Source of the DNA: CAZEDM01 sp964511075
Lineage (GTDB): Bacteria; Zixibacteria; MSB-5A5; RBG-16-43-9
Length of the DNA stretch: 64,000 nt
NCBI GenBank assembly: GCA_964511075.1
Contig: CAZEDM010000001.1
Coordinates: 389,454-453,453 of the forward strand
Direction: 5' to 3'
Shown here: piece after piece, positions 33,508 through 42,223 of the stretch
Layout of the letters: each line of letters opens with the position of its first letter
How positions within the stretch are numbered: the first letter of the stretch is position 1
The notes under the pieces: generated by a model
The model's database searches: none
What the model saw: only the letters and a program-made list of their open reading frames with translations
Told to the model about the DNA's origin: nothing
Translations under genes and position numbers: made by a program

Positions 33508-34323
33508 TTATTTCACTGCTCCTGCTGTTAATCCTGTTCTCATATATCTTTGAACCACAAAGGTGAATATTATAACCGGGATACACATCAGAAGGGATAT
33601 CGCAGCTATGAAGTTCTTCTGGGGGGACCAGGCCAAAATCCTCAGGAGATAAACCGGCAGGGTGGTATCGGTTCCCTGAAATAGAATGAAATAGGCAAAG
33701 ACAAATTCGTTCCAGGACAAAAGAAAAGTATAGATGGCGGCCGCTCCCAATCCCGGCAGAGCCAAGGGTGTCAAGATCCTCAAAAAGGAATAGGCTTTTG
33801 AGGCGCCCAGTACCTGAGACTGCTCCTCCAGGTCCCTGGGGATGGATTCAAAAACGCCTTTGGCAATATAGACGGCATAAGGCAGGGCTAAAAGCGTATG
33901 AGCAAATGCTACCAGCACAACCGGAGGTAGGTAGGACAGAGGCCTTTTGAAAAACTGCTCTGCCACCGGTATCACCGCGGAGATATCAGGAAAAAGCCGA
34001 ATGGACAAAAGAAAGAAAAGCAAAACGCCCGCCCCCGGGATTCTGTAACGGGTCAGGGCGTAAGCTGTGGGCACTCCCAGGAACAGGCAGAAGGTCACGG
34101 TTAAGAGACCAACCTCCAGACTCACCATTCCAGATTGCAGGAAATCATTTCTCACCAGTAGTGACCGGAACATCTTGAGATCGGGATTGAAGGGCCAGAA
34201 AGGCTCAGGATATTTCCCTCCGGTTACGATGCTATCCCGGTCTGATATCGAATATTTAAAGAGAATAAAGATGGGGAAAATAATCAGGAAAATCACTATA
34301 GCGATCAGTATCGTCTTGACCAA
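33508..34323 (-). CDS. ABC importer permease (MalG type)
   Basis: A 271-residue inner-membrane protein with six predicted helices and the EAA loop EEQSQVLGASKAYSFLRILT (about residues 160-180) that contacts the ATPase. It resembles MalG/UgpE, with the N-terminal KYSISDRDSIVTGGKYPEPF periplasmic loop. It forms the channel with the permease encoded just upstream (14-base gap). Confidence 0.92.
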   Translation of the reverse strand: MVKTILIAIVIFLIIFPIFILFKYSISDRDSIVTGGKYPEPFWPFNPDLKMFRSLLVRNDFLQSGMVSLEVGLLTVTFCLFLGVPTAYALTRYRIPGAGVLLFFLLSIRLFPDISAVIPVAEQFFKRPLSYLPPVVLVAFAHTLLALPYAVYIAKGVFESIPRDLEEQSQVLGASKAYSFLRILTPLALPGLGAAAIYTFLLSWNEFVFAYFILFQGTDTTLPVYLLRILAWSPQKNFIAAISLLMCIPVIIFTFVVQRYMRTGLTAGAVK

Positions 34324-34337
34324 AATTTATCTCCTTC

Positions 34338-35222
34338 TCATACCCTGACCAGATAGGCCCTTACGATTTTGGTTGAAAAAGTGAAAAGAAAGGTCGTTGC
34401 TCCGATGAACAGAACCAGCCAGAGCGCGCAGGCGCCTGCCATATATGGGTTCTGCTGAACGTGATACAGCCTGTCGATTAACACTCCCAAAAGGGGATAA
34501 GCCGGAGCAAGGACGAAAGGGAAAACGAACTCCTTCCAGTTCTCTATTGATCTCAGAATCAAAACAGTCGAGATGGCTGGGGTCAATAATGGCAGGGTGA
34601 TATATTTAAACCTCTGATAGAAATTCGCTCCCATAATCTGGGCGGCTTCATACCCTTCCTTCTCTATGGTCTGGAGCCCGGCTAAGATGATAAGCATGGA
34701 GATCGGCATATCCCTCCACACTTTGCCCAGCATAGCCAGTCCAATGGAAAGAAACTCCGAGCCGCTGAAGTTCAAGGGAAGTTCCAAGATTTTGGGAAAG
34801 AGAATGTATTTCCCTAAAAGGAGATCATTCACATGACCGAAAGGATAGGAGAACAAAAGGTTGATAATCACCGCAGTAACCAGCGCGGGGATGGCAATGG
34901 GGATTAAAAACAAACTTCTGATCAGGCCCACTCCCTTAAAGCTCTCGTAGACCAACAATGCCAGGATCATTCCCACAGCAAGCTGTAGAGGCGTGCCGAT
35001 TAGCATAAACCAGAAGGTTCTTAAAAGAGCCTTGCGGAATTCAGCTTCCGAGAAGACCGATAAAACAGGCAAACCCTCAGAGAAGGAAAATTTCAATAAG
35101 TAGAAAAGGACGATTATCAGAAAAGCAAAAAGGTAGAGAAAACAAGGGATGGTGATTCCTAAAATGAGTAGATTATCTTTCAGCTTCTCCCAGATCGAGT
35201 ATTTTTCTGTTTTCTCCGGCAT
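34338..35222 (-). CDS. ABC importer permease (MalF type)
   Basis: A 294-residue permease from ATG at 35222 (MPEKTEKYSIWEK); a TTG three codons earlier is possible. Six helices and the EAA loop EKEGYEAAQIMGANFYQRFK (about 207-226) are visible. The gene starts inside the end of the binding-protein gene, overlapping it by 50 bases, which is long for a coupled pair and keeps the amounts of the two proteins tied. It partners the MalG-like protein. Confidence 0.92.
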   Translation of the reverse strand: MPEKTEKYSIWEKLKDNLLILGITIPCFLYLFAFLIIVLFYLLKFSFSEGLPVLSVFSEAEFRKALLRTFWFMLIGTPLQLAVGMILALLVYESFKGVGLIRSLFLIPIAIPALVTAVIINLLFSYPFGHVNDLLLGKYILFPKILELPLNFSGSEFLSIGLAMLGKVWRDMPISMLIILAGLQTIEKEGYEAAQIMGANFYQRFKYITLPLLTPAISTVLILRSIENWKEFVFPFVLAPAYPLLGVLIDRLYHVQQNPYMAGACALWLVLFIGATTFLFTFSTKIVRAYLVRV

Positions 35223-36642
35223 ATTTCTCAAGTATAGATTTTATCTTTTCTTTATCCGTGAGTTTTTTTTCAACTGCTATCTCATGCCAGGCATCCAGGT
35301 AGTTTTGGTTCAAGAGGGGCAGTGAGGAGATCGAAGGGGCAGGCTCAGTCCCGCTTTCAAACTGTTTCTGGGATACCTCGAATATATATCTTTTCCAGTC
35401 CTCCGAGAAAACTTCAGAGATCTCTTCCAGAACGTCTTTTCTTACCGGGAACATTCCGAAACGCGAACATTCCTCTATCTGGTTTTCCCTATTGGTGATA
35501 AAACGGGCCAATTTGTAGGAAAGCTCAGGTGAAGGCGAAGTCCTTGGAATTCCCCACCACCAGCCGTATTGGTTCGATTTATGCGCTCCTTTTCTTTTGG
35601 GAATTCCATCACTATTGAGCTCTAAGGATGCACCCTTTGGCAATATAGCAATACCCAGATCCTGGGGCTCTTTCAGATAGCCGGTCATAGTCGGGTCTGA
35701 ACCGCCGTGGATAAAAAATAAATCTATCTGATGCATAAAAGCCAAAAATACCTGCCCCTCAGAGATGGCTTTCCAGATCCCTCCTCCGGACCAGCTCTGC
35801 TCCCACATCCCAGGGTTATACAGATTGTTCTTTACGAAAAAACCTTCCCACTGAAACATATCCACCACCGGCTGGGTTGACATATCCAGAATATCCTTTT
35901 GATCTCCTCCCGACTCGAAGATCCTGGTATAGAGCTCATTGGCTGTTCCGGCATACTCTTTACCCCGGTGAGCCATTCGCGGGAGCTTTAATCCCTGATA
36001 GGGATGGTTTGCCCAATAATAGGATAAGACCAATAAATCATAAAAATCCCACTGACCAGGGTCTTTTTCCAGAAGATACCCTTTGGGAAGTCCATAACCA
36101 TTTACCTTTTTCAATATCTCGTCGATTTCAGATTTATCTTCCTTCCAGTTTTCTAAGGCATCTTCTACCTTCGATTTCAAATAGAACAAAAGATAGGTCT
36201 CAAGTTTTCTGGGAACATAAAAAACTTTCCCGTCAATTGTTCCGACCTCTTTTGCCAAAGGAAGATATTCTGAGAGGTCATTATTTAATTCCACGGGGTC
36301 AACTATCTGATTAAGGGGTAGCATAAGCTTATCCTCGACTAAGGGATAGACCATCTCATAAGCTGTTTTCACCAGACCTATCTTTCTCCTGCCGGATTTC
36401 AACTCCAGCTCAATCATCTTCTTAACGTCCTCGACCTTATCAAAGGTTACCACGTTCAGCTTGACATCGTTTTCCTTTTCAAATTCCTTCATCTTTTCCC
36501 TGAACCACAAATCCTGAATATCCATCATGCGGATCAGGACAGTCATTTCCATTTTTGGTTTTTTCCCACAGGAGCATAAGGAGAAAATCATCAAAAGCAA
36601 TAGAATCCAAAAGCTAACCCTTTCTATCGTTCTATTTTTCAT
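35173..36642 (-). CDS. ABC importer solute-binding lipoprotein (carbohydrate type)
   Basis: I place the start at ATG 36642 (MKNRTIERVSFWILLLLMIF), which makes a lipoprotein signal ending at Cys25 (lipobox SLCSC or CSC). The earlier in-frame ATG at 36723 would lie deep in the phosphatase gene. The protein has the type I sugar-binding look: MKEFEKENDVKLNVVTFDKV, DGKVFYVPRKLETYLLFY and a Trp-rich ligand area (QYGWWWGIP). It is about 490 residues, larger than MalE. The ligand is unknown; context suggests a glycosylated glycerate or another sugar. The start overlaps the phosphatase gene by 11 bases. Confidence 0.88.
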   Translation of the reverse strand: MKNRTIERVSFWILLLLMIFSLCSCGKKPKMEMTVLIRMMDIQDLWFREKMKEFEKENDVKLNVVTFDKVEDVKKMIELELKSGRRKIGLVKTAYEMVYPLVEDKLMLPLNQIVDPVELNNDLSEYLPLAKEVGTIDGKVFYVPRKLETYLLFYLKSKVEDALENWKEDKSEIDEILKKVNGYGLPKGYLLEKDPGQWDFYDLLVLSYYWANHPYQGLKLPRMAHRGKEYAGTANELYTRIFESGGDQKDILDMSTQPVVDMFQWEGFFVKNNLYNPGMWEQSWSGGGIWKAISEGQVFLAFMHQIDLFFIHGGSDPTMTGYLKEPQDLGIAILPKGASLELNSDGIPKRKGAHKSNQYGWWWGIPRTSPSPELSYKLARFITNRENQIEECSRFGMFPVRKDVLEEISEVFSEDWKRYIFEVSQKQFESGTEPAPSISSLPLLNQNYLDAWHEIAVEKKLTDKEKIKSILEKYAGENRKILDLGEAER

Positions 36643-37474
36643 CCTCAATCCTTTCCAGCAATTGCAATATCGCCTGGTTCCATCCTTTCGGCCCAATTCC
36701 TTTTGCCAAAAACGGTTTTTCAAGCTTTTTTAAGACCCTTCCCTCATATTTCCCTGAATGTAATTTAACCAGAACCGGAATATCAACTGCCAGAAGCATG
36801 GACAGATCATTGAAGCTATCTCCCAAGCCGATGGAGATTGCCTTCTTTTTCCACTCTTTTTCATACATCTTCTTGAGAATCCTTACCGCTTTACCCTTAT
36901 CGTTTTTGCCGGTTAAATGAAAAAGCCTTCCACCCTTGAACATATTCAACTTATACCTGGAAAATTCCTTCTTAATTCTATTCAAGGTTTTTTCGTCCGG
37001 TGAGGTAACGAAATAAAAAGGCTCGTCATATTCTCTTTTTTTGGCTAAAGCAGCTTCTTTTGAATTAAGTCCATATTTTTTCTGTATCTCTTTGGCTCTT
37101 ATATCTCCGAAACCTCTGACCTTATGACCGAACTTCTGTGTTACCTCAAAGAGTTTTTTTCTCAGGATCTCATAAGGCGTTCCCAGTTCTCTGATCAGAT
37201 ATCCACTTTTTTTCACCAAATTCGAGTAAATATTTCTAAAATAATCTTTGGATACAAAGATGGCACCGCCATTCTCCGAGATGAAAGGATGAGGGTTCTT
37301 TAAATTCTTCTGGTAGACCTCGATCTCTGCCCTGGTCTTGCTGGTGCAGATTATAAGGGGGATTTCTCTTTTTTTTATCTTCCTTAGGGAGGGAAGGGCT
37401 GACGCAAAGGAGTATGTATGGTAATCGAGGAGGGTCCCATCCAGATCCGTAAATATCAGTATATTTTTACTCAT
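36632..37474 (-). CDS. mpgP: Mannosyl/glucosyl-3-phosphoglycerate phosphatase (HAD, MpgP type)
   Basis: A 280-residue HAD hydrolase. Motif I is FTDLDGTLLD with nucleophile Asp10 and Asp12; motif II is ICTSKTRAE; SENGGAIFV (71-79) and the closing GLGDSFNDLSML (metal Asp) and KGIGPKGWNQAIL are hallmarks of the mannosyl-3-phosphoglycerate phosphatase group. It removes phosphate from mannosyl- or glucosyl-3-phosphoglycerate to give the compatible solute; the enzymes accept both, so the sugar is set by the glycosyltransferase. It is placed between the ABC importer and the synthesis genes. Start is ATG, five bases after the membrane-protein gene. Confidence 0.87.
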   Translation of the reverse strand: MSKNILIFTDLDGTLLDYHTYSFASALPSLRKIKKREIPLIICTSKTRAEIEVYQKNLKNPHPFISENGGAIFVSKDYFRNIYSNLVKKSGYLIRELGTPYEILRKKLFEVTQKFGHKVRGFGDIRAKEIQKKYGLNSKEAALAKKREYDEPFYFVTSPDEKTLNRIKKEFSRYKLNMFKGGRLFHLTGKNDKGKAVRILKKMYEKEWKKKAISIGLGDSFNDLSMLLAVDIPVLVKLHSGKYEGRVLKKLEKPFLAKGIGPKGWNQAILQLLERIEDEK

Positions 37475-37479
37475 CCCTT

Positions 37480-38187
37480 TTAGATATGGGAGAACTCATC
37501 CGGCTTTTTCCTGGGCTCAGACGAAGCTTTTGCCTTCTTCTCCAAGAAATCTTTTGCCATATCCTTTCCCCCCAGGCCAAAGGCAATGGCTAAAGCCAGG
37601 ACCACACCACCCAGGAGGATGGAGAAAGTCACCACCACCACTCCTTTGGCAATGCCCAGCTGCTCTATTCCCATGGTCAGGAAGAGTATGAGAATCAATA
37701 TGTGAACGGTTAAGGAAATCGGCTTGGCTGATTTTACCTGGGCATTCACCAGAGCAATCAGCAGTGCTCTTCCCACGAAGCCGGCGAAAAAATAACCGAA
37801 GATCAACACCAGTACCGCTATGAAGAAGCGGGGAAGGTAAAGCAGGAAGGAAGAAGTCAGATCATCGATCACCTGGACGTTCAGCGTGCTCAAGCTCAAA
37901 ACCAGGACCCAGAAGATCACCAGCCAGTAGACTATCAGCCCAAGGATATCGGTTGCGGTTCTTTTCACATTAGCCCTGACCATAGCCGTGGATAGTCCTA
38001 TACGATCACACAGCCTGTCGAATTTAATTGCCTTCAGAATCTCCCTGACCACCAGCTTCAAAATCCAGGCAACGAGAAATCCCAGGAGTATGATCAAAAA
38101 GACCTCCAGTATCTTGGGACCTATGTCCTTAAGCCTCTCCCAGAAAAGGGTAAAGGGGCTGGATAATAATGCTGAACTCATAATCAC
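37480..38187 (-). CDS. TM-helix (MscS-associated) membrane protein
   Basis: A 235-residue protein with about five helices and two copies of the conserved TM-helix repeat (PF05552): FLIILLGFLVAWILKLVVRE and FFIAVLVLIFGYFFAGFVGR. The C-terminal helix has GGVVLALAIAFGLGGKDMAKD. This repeat occurs in mechanosensitive-channel relatives, but the MscS beta domain is lacking, so gating by tension is not shown. Its place inside the solute cluster suggests a role in osmotic balance. Six bases follow the glycosyltransferase stop. Confidence 0.8.
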   Translation of the reverse strand: MIMSSALLSSPFTLFWERLKDIGPKILEVFLIILLGFLVAWILKLVVREILKAIKFDRLCDRIGLSTAMVRANVKRTATDILGLIVYWLVIFWVLVLSLSTLNVQVIDDLTSSFLLYLPRFFIAVLVLIFGYFFAGFVGRALLIALVNAQVKSAKPISLTVHILILILFLTMGIEQLGIAKGVVVVTFSILLGGVVLALAIAFGLGGKDMAKDFLEKKAKASSEPRKKPDEFSHI

Positions 38188-38193
38188 TCCTTT

Positions 38194-39456
38194 TTATCTC
38201 CATTTAGACAGCAAAAAAATTTTTTGTTTCTCGAATTCCAAGCACAGCTCTTCAACATCATTTTCCACCGACAAAGGGGAGCTATCCACGTTCTCGTTCA
38301 CGAAGGAGGCAGTTCGGCCAAGATAAAGCGGAGTTAAAGAGCTCAGGATATGATGTCTGGATATAACCTTATTATGATAGGCCAGGGCGAATTCGTAGAT
38401 TATCCTGACCCAGAGCGGCTTGGGAAATCTGAACTCCAGTATATTGGAGTTTGAGACCTTTTTCAGTTCAGACAATACCTCATAGGATAAGAACCTCTCC
38501 CAGACGGAGTTAAGGTCTGATACTCCCTGATTGAAGCTTGAGACCATCCTCTCCAGATTAACCCTCACCGGGTCGGTTGCCACCTCGAATTTAAATCCGA
38601 ATTCAGGCACTGCCTCAGAGTCTTTTACCTTAGACCAGCTCTGCTGATAGGTCTCCATCAGATTAAAGACCGAACCTATCACCTGAACCATCATCGAGGA
38701 CAGGTCTGCTCCCGGATCTTTGGGGTCGTGTATCTTGGCTCCCAGAAAAGACTGACATATTTTAAAGCCAGAAGCCACTGCAGAGGTGGTCATCCAGATG
38801 TCTATGCCGAACCTGGCAATATCCGTATCATAGACCTTCTGGTCTTTCAGAAAATAGGAAAGCAGATTGCCGGAGATGCCGAATTCTCCTCCGATAGGCT
38901 GTCTTATTCTTTTACCGTATAGTGCCCTGGTAAGCGGGTAGACAATCGAATTGGTGATAGTGCCGTCATATTTATGTCGCTGGTATAAAGGGGCGACAAA
39001 ATCGAATCCGTGTATCAAAACCGGCTCAATTAATCCCTCCAGCCATTCGGGGGTGATGCTTCTTAGATCTGAATCGACCACGGCGCAGGCTTTTGCCTGC
39101 AGGAGATGTGCTATCTCGAAGATAGTGCGAAAGGCGCTTCCCTTTCCGGGGATACCATGATAGGGAGTAACTATCTTATGTACTGGGTAAAGCGGGTGTT
39201 CGATCAGTATAGTATTGAAGTCCTCCACCATCGTATTTTTGACCACGTCCGGTGTTCCGTCCTTAGACCCGCCGTCCGAATTGATGATTACGCATCTATA
39301 GTCAGAAAAGTATTTAGCCAGTCCGGCTGACACCGCTCTCACCACATGGGATATGGTGCGAACATTGTTGTAACTGGGTATTCCTACCACGATATCAGCT
39401 ATCTGGTATTCCTTTACTTTTTCCCTGGCTTCTTTACTCAGGATGCTTCTGGGCAT
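38194..39456 (-). CDS. Glycosyltransferase, mannosylglycerate synthase-like (GT-A fold)
   Basis: A 420-residue soluble glycosyltransferase. The start of the fold is VGIPSYNNVRTI, with INSDGGSKDGT after it; the metal DxD is Asp128-Ser-Asp130 (VVDSDLRS). The blocks HGIPGKGSAFRT, SITPEWLEGLIEP and IRQPIGGEFGIS match, in order and spacing, GKGDGMNTAL, SFGPDWITKAEE and IEQPLGGELL of Rhodothermus mannosylglycerate synthase as I remember it. It may add glucose or mannose directly to glycerate or to glucosylglycerate. No membrane segment is present. It comes three bases after the glycerate kinase stop. Confidence 0.75.
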   Translation of the reverse strand: MPRSILSKEAREKVKEYQIADIVVGIPSYNNVRTISHVVRAVSAGLAKYFSDYRCVIINSDGGSKDGTPDVVKNTMVEDFNTILIEHPLYPVHKIVTPYHGIPGKGSAFRTIFEIAHLLQAKACAVVDSDLRSITPEWLEGLIEPVLIHGFDFVAPLYQRHKYDGTITNSIVYPLTRALYGKRIRQPIGGEFGISGNLLSYFLKDQKVYDTDIARFGIDIWMTTSAVASGFKICQSFLGAKIHDPKDPGADLSSMMVQVIGSVFNLMETYQQSWSKVKDSEAVPEFGFKFEVATDPVRVNLERMVSSFNQGVSDLNSVWERFLSYEVLSELKKVSNSNILEFRFPKPLWVRIIYEFALAYHNKVISRHHILSSLTPLYLGRTASFVNENVDSSPLSVENDVEELCLEFEKQKIFLLSKWR

Positions 39457-39459
39457 ACT

Positions 39460-40785
39460 CTATCCTACCAAGATTAAGTGAATGTCCATAACGTTGGTAT
39501 TGGTTGGTCCCGTTTTTATCAGGTCTCCCAATTTTTCAAAGAAATGATATGAATCGTTTCGCTTCAAATGGTCTTCGGGATCCAGGTTCATTTTTTTAGC
39601 CCGGGAAACTGTTATCCCGTCACAGAGGGCACCAGCGGCATCTGTGGGACCGTCGATTCCGTCTGTGTTCATACTGGATATGACCACATCCTTCAAACCT
39701 TGGATCTGAATAGCCGAGGCCAGGACGAACTCCTGATTTCTGCCGCCTTTTCCCTTCCCTTTAATTTCCACCGTAGTCTCACCCCCGGAGATGACACAGG
39801 CTGGAGGAGATGGTTTTACTCGATCCTCTCTTATCTCCCTGGCTAAGGAGGCATGCTCTTTTGCCGCCCTGGTAGTGTCTCCCGATACGGTGGAGGATAA
39901 TAAGATGGTATTGAAATCCAACTTCCTTGCTTCCTTTTCCGCTTCTTTCAAAGCCAGAAGGTTTGAGCCTACGATTATGTTTTCGACTTTCTTAAAAACC
40001 GCATCTTCTGGCTTGAGAGTTTCGTTTTCCTGTTTACCTTTGTTCTCTTCCAGAAAAGATCTTACAGATTTCGGGATTTTATCAAGCAATTTATATCTAT
40101 TTAGTATCTCAAAGCAATCTTCAAAGGTGGTGGGGTCTGGTGATGTAGGACCTGAGGCAATGGAATCAAGCCTGTCTCCGATCACATCCGAGAGAATCAG
40201 ACAAATAGTCCGGGATGGATAGGCTATTCTGGCCAATCTTCCTCCCTTTACCTTGGATATATGTTTTCTCAAGATATTCATCTCATCGATATTGGCACCG
40301 CACTCAAAAAGCAGCTGAACCATTCTCTTTTTGTCTTCCAGGGATACCCCTTCAGCCGGAGAAACCAGAAGAGCCGAGCCGCCCCCGGATAAAAGAAAGA
40401 TGACCAGGTCACTATCACCAGCCTCCAAAAGCATCTGGAGTATCTCCTGCGTTCCCTTAGCTCCATTTTCATCCGGAAAAGGATGTCCTCCAATACAGAG
40501 CTTCGTTTTTCTCAAAGTAACCTCAGGTCCCTCTTTGGTAACCACTATACCTTTATCGATTTTATCCCCTAAGATATCCTCTGTCGCCTGAGCCATCAGG
40601 GCTGAAGCTTTTCCCGCTCCTGCCACTATTATTTTTTTGATCTGATCTAATCTCCTCCTGAAATTTCCCGCTGCGATATACCCGTTTTCGAATTTTAAAA
40701 ATCTTTTTACGCAGAGTTTCGGGTCTGCGCCTTTTAAAGAGGCTTGGAATATTGACAATGCCTTTTCCCTCAAGGAAGCTTCCAT
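39460..40785 (-). CDS. Glycerate 2-kinase (MOFRL/GckA type)
   Basis: A 441-residue class II glycerate kinase with VAGAGKASALMAQATE, GGHPFPDENG, FLLSGGGSALL, and the C-terminal MOFRL domain with GGRNQEFVLASA, MNTDGIDGPTDAAGA and a TNTNVMDIHLILVG end. The reaction is D-glycerate + ATP to 2-phosphoglycerate. Within this cluster it could recycle glycerate released when the solute is broken down, or adjust how much glycerate is free for the direct glycosyltransferase. The start is ATG at 40785; the ribosome site is weak, and it is 20 bases after the GpgS-like gene. Confidence 0.9.
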   Translation of the reverse strand: MEASLREKALSIFQASLKGADPKLCVKRFLKFENGYIAAGNFRRRLDQIKKIIVAGAGKASALMAQATEDILGDKIDKGIVVTKEGPEVTLRKTKLCIGGHPFPDENGAKGTQEILQMLLEAGDSDLVIFLLSGGGSALLVSPAEGVSLEDKKRMVQLLFECGANIDEMNILRKHISKVKGGRLARIAYPSRTICLILSDVIGDRLDSIASGPTSPDPTTFEDCFEILNRYKLLDKIPKSVRSFLEENKGKQENETLKPEDAVFKKVENIIVGSNLLALKEAEKEARKLDFNTILLSSTVSGDTTRAAKEHASLAREIREDRVKPSPPACVISGGETTVEIKGKGKGGRNQEFVLASAIQIQGLKDVVISSMNTDGIDGPTDAAGALCDGITVSRAKKMNLDPEDHLKRNDSYHFFEKLGDLIKTGPTNTNVMDIHLILVG

Positions 40786-40805
40786 AGATTCTTTTGGGGG
40801 TGGGT

Positions 40806-42014
40806 TTATTTGTTGTCTTCTGCCACTGCTTCTTTGAGCAGATCCAAAAAATCCGGGATGGCAGAGGTAACCCTGTTCCAGTTCGGTATCTCCGGGGCAC
40901 CCAGGGGATCATCCAGGAATTCTTTTCCGGCAATCTTGATCCCCTGCAAAAATGTCTCCACTGCTGTTCCTTCAGCATGCCGGTCAAAAAACAGCTGGTT
41001 GATAGCGGCATCGTCCTCGAATTTCTTGATGGTATCCTGTGCAGACCGGAGATAAGTTCCGGTCAAAGTTCGCAAAAGCCCGGCTGAGATGATTATGCCC
41101 TCCTGGGAAAGGGTCCTGAAAAGAGATTTGGTTATGTCGACGCACATCTTGAGAAGTCCTTTGGTCGGGTCTGAAGATGAGAGATCCTGGTGCTTGTGTT
41201 CGTAAGTCTCTATCAGGTCGACCTGGCAGATTCTCTTAGGCACGCAGTTTCTGTAGACCTCAGCCAAGATGCCCACCTCCAAGCCCCAGTCGCTGGGAAT
41301 GCGGGTAACCCTGGCTAAATCCTCGTCCAGGCTGAACTCTCCAGCCAGAGGGTAGCGAAAGCTATCCAGATAGACCAGAAAAGGATGGTAACCTACGATT
41401 TTCTGCAAAGCCCGGATAAGAGGGGTGAAGTAAAGTCTGGTTACCCTTCCGTACATCCTGTCTGTTACTCTGGAATAATAACCTTTACAGAATTCATAAC
41501 CTAAGTTGGGATTAGCCATGGGATAACATAGTCGTGCCAGAAGCTCTCGGTTATAATTTACTATATCACAGTCGTGCAGAACGATAACCTCGCTTTTTTC
41601 ATTGGCTATGATATACCCCAGAGCGATCCACACAGACCTGCCTTTTCCATCCTCCCCCAGCGAAAGCTCGTTTTCCTCCAGGAGCTTATAGAGCTTGTCT
41701 ATCCTTGAGCCGGAGCTCCAGACGATATTTATATTCAGGCCAAAGTCTGTCAGAGTTTTTTTGGCTCTCCTGAACTCCATGGCATCGGTCCTGTTCATCA
41801 CCAGCACAATCTCGTTTAAATAATTGACCCCTTTTAACTGGCTGAGGATTTTGGGCAGAGCCTCTCTCTCGAACTCAGCATAGACCGCAGGCAGTACCAG
41901 GGCTATGGGTCTGTGTTTCTGGTGCTTTTTTAACTCCGTTTCCAGAGATTCAAGCTTTCTTTGCCCTAACCTGTGTAAAGTGGCAATCGCTCCAGATTGG
42001 AAAAAATCTCCCAT
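40806..42014 (-). CDS. gpgS: Glucosyl-3-phosphoglycerate synthase-like glycosyltransferase (GT81)
   Basis: I use ATG at 42014 (MGDFFQSGAIATLHRLG), since AAAGGAGG sits just upstream; an in-frame ATG at 42053 has no site. The 402-residue enzyme has VLPAVYAEFEREALPKI, SSGSRIDKLY, GKGRSVWIALGY, metal motif Asp148-Cys-Asp150 (LHDCDIVN), PLAGEFSLDEDLA and IPSDWGLEVGILAEVYRN. These are the marks of the GpgS group, which joins NDP-glucose and 3-phosphoglycerate. It is the first gene of the solute cluster. The MpgP-type phosphatase four genes on would complete the pathway. Confidence 0.87.
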   Translation of the reverse strand: MGDFFQSGAIATLHRLGQRKLESLETELKKHQKHRPIALVLPAVYAEFEREALPKILSQLKGVNYLNEIVLVMNRTDAMEFRRAKKTLTDFGLNINIVWSSGSRIDKLYKLLEENELSLGEDGKGRSVWIALGYIIANEKSEVIVLHDCDIVNYNRELLARLCYPMANPNLGYEFCKGYYSRVTDRMYGRVTRLYFTPLIRALQKIVGYHPFLVYLDSFRYPLAGEFSLDEDLARVTRIPSDWGLEVGILAEVYRNCVPKRICQVDLIETYEHKHQDLSSSDPTKGLLKMCVDITKSLFRTLSQEGIIISAGLLRTLTGTYLRSAQDTIKKFEDDAAINQLFFDRHAEGTAVETFLQGIKIAGKEFLDDPLGAPEIPNWNRVTSAIPDFLDLLKEAVAEDNK

Positions 42015-42031
42015 TTTTCCCTCCTTTGGTT

Positions 42032-42060
42032 TATTTAAGGGCAGCCAGCTCAAAAGTCAA
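42032..42060 (-). promoter_or_regulatory. Possible promoter of the compatible-solute operon
   Basis: On the minus strand: TTGACT (42060-42055), 17-base spacer, TAAATA (42037-42032). The leader would be very short (about 10-12 bases), which is a reason for caution. If real, it supports the start at 42014 rather than 42053. Confidence 0.35.
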
Positions 42061-42223
42061 GGAAAAAACAGAGCATGAAAATAAATTTTATGAAATATTC
42101 TTATAGATGAGTTCTCTCAATCTGGCACAGGTTTGGAGACTCGGTTTTTTGGAGAAATCTGATTTTATTCTTCTGGTTAAATTATAAAAGGTAAAAACTC
42201 TTAAAAGAAAATCCGATTCAGAG

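Noticed and set aside
32465..36642. Naming the ABC importer as a maltose transporter
   Set aside because: MalK, MalF and MalG names describe family type only; no maltose enzymes are nearby and the binding protein is unusually long.
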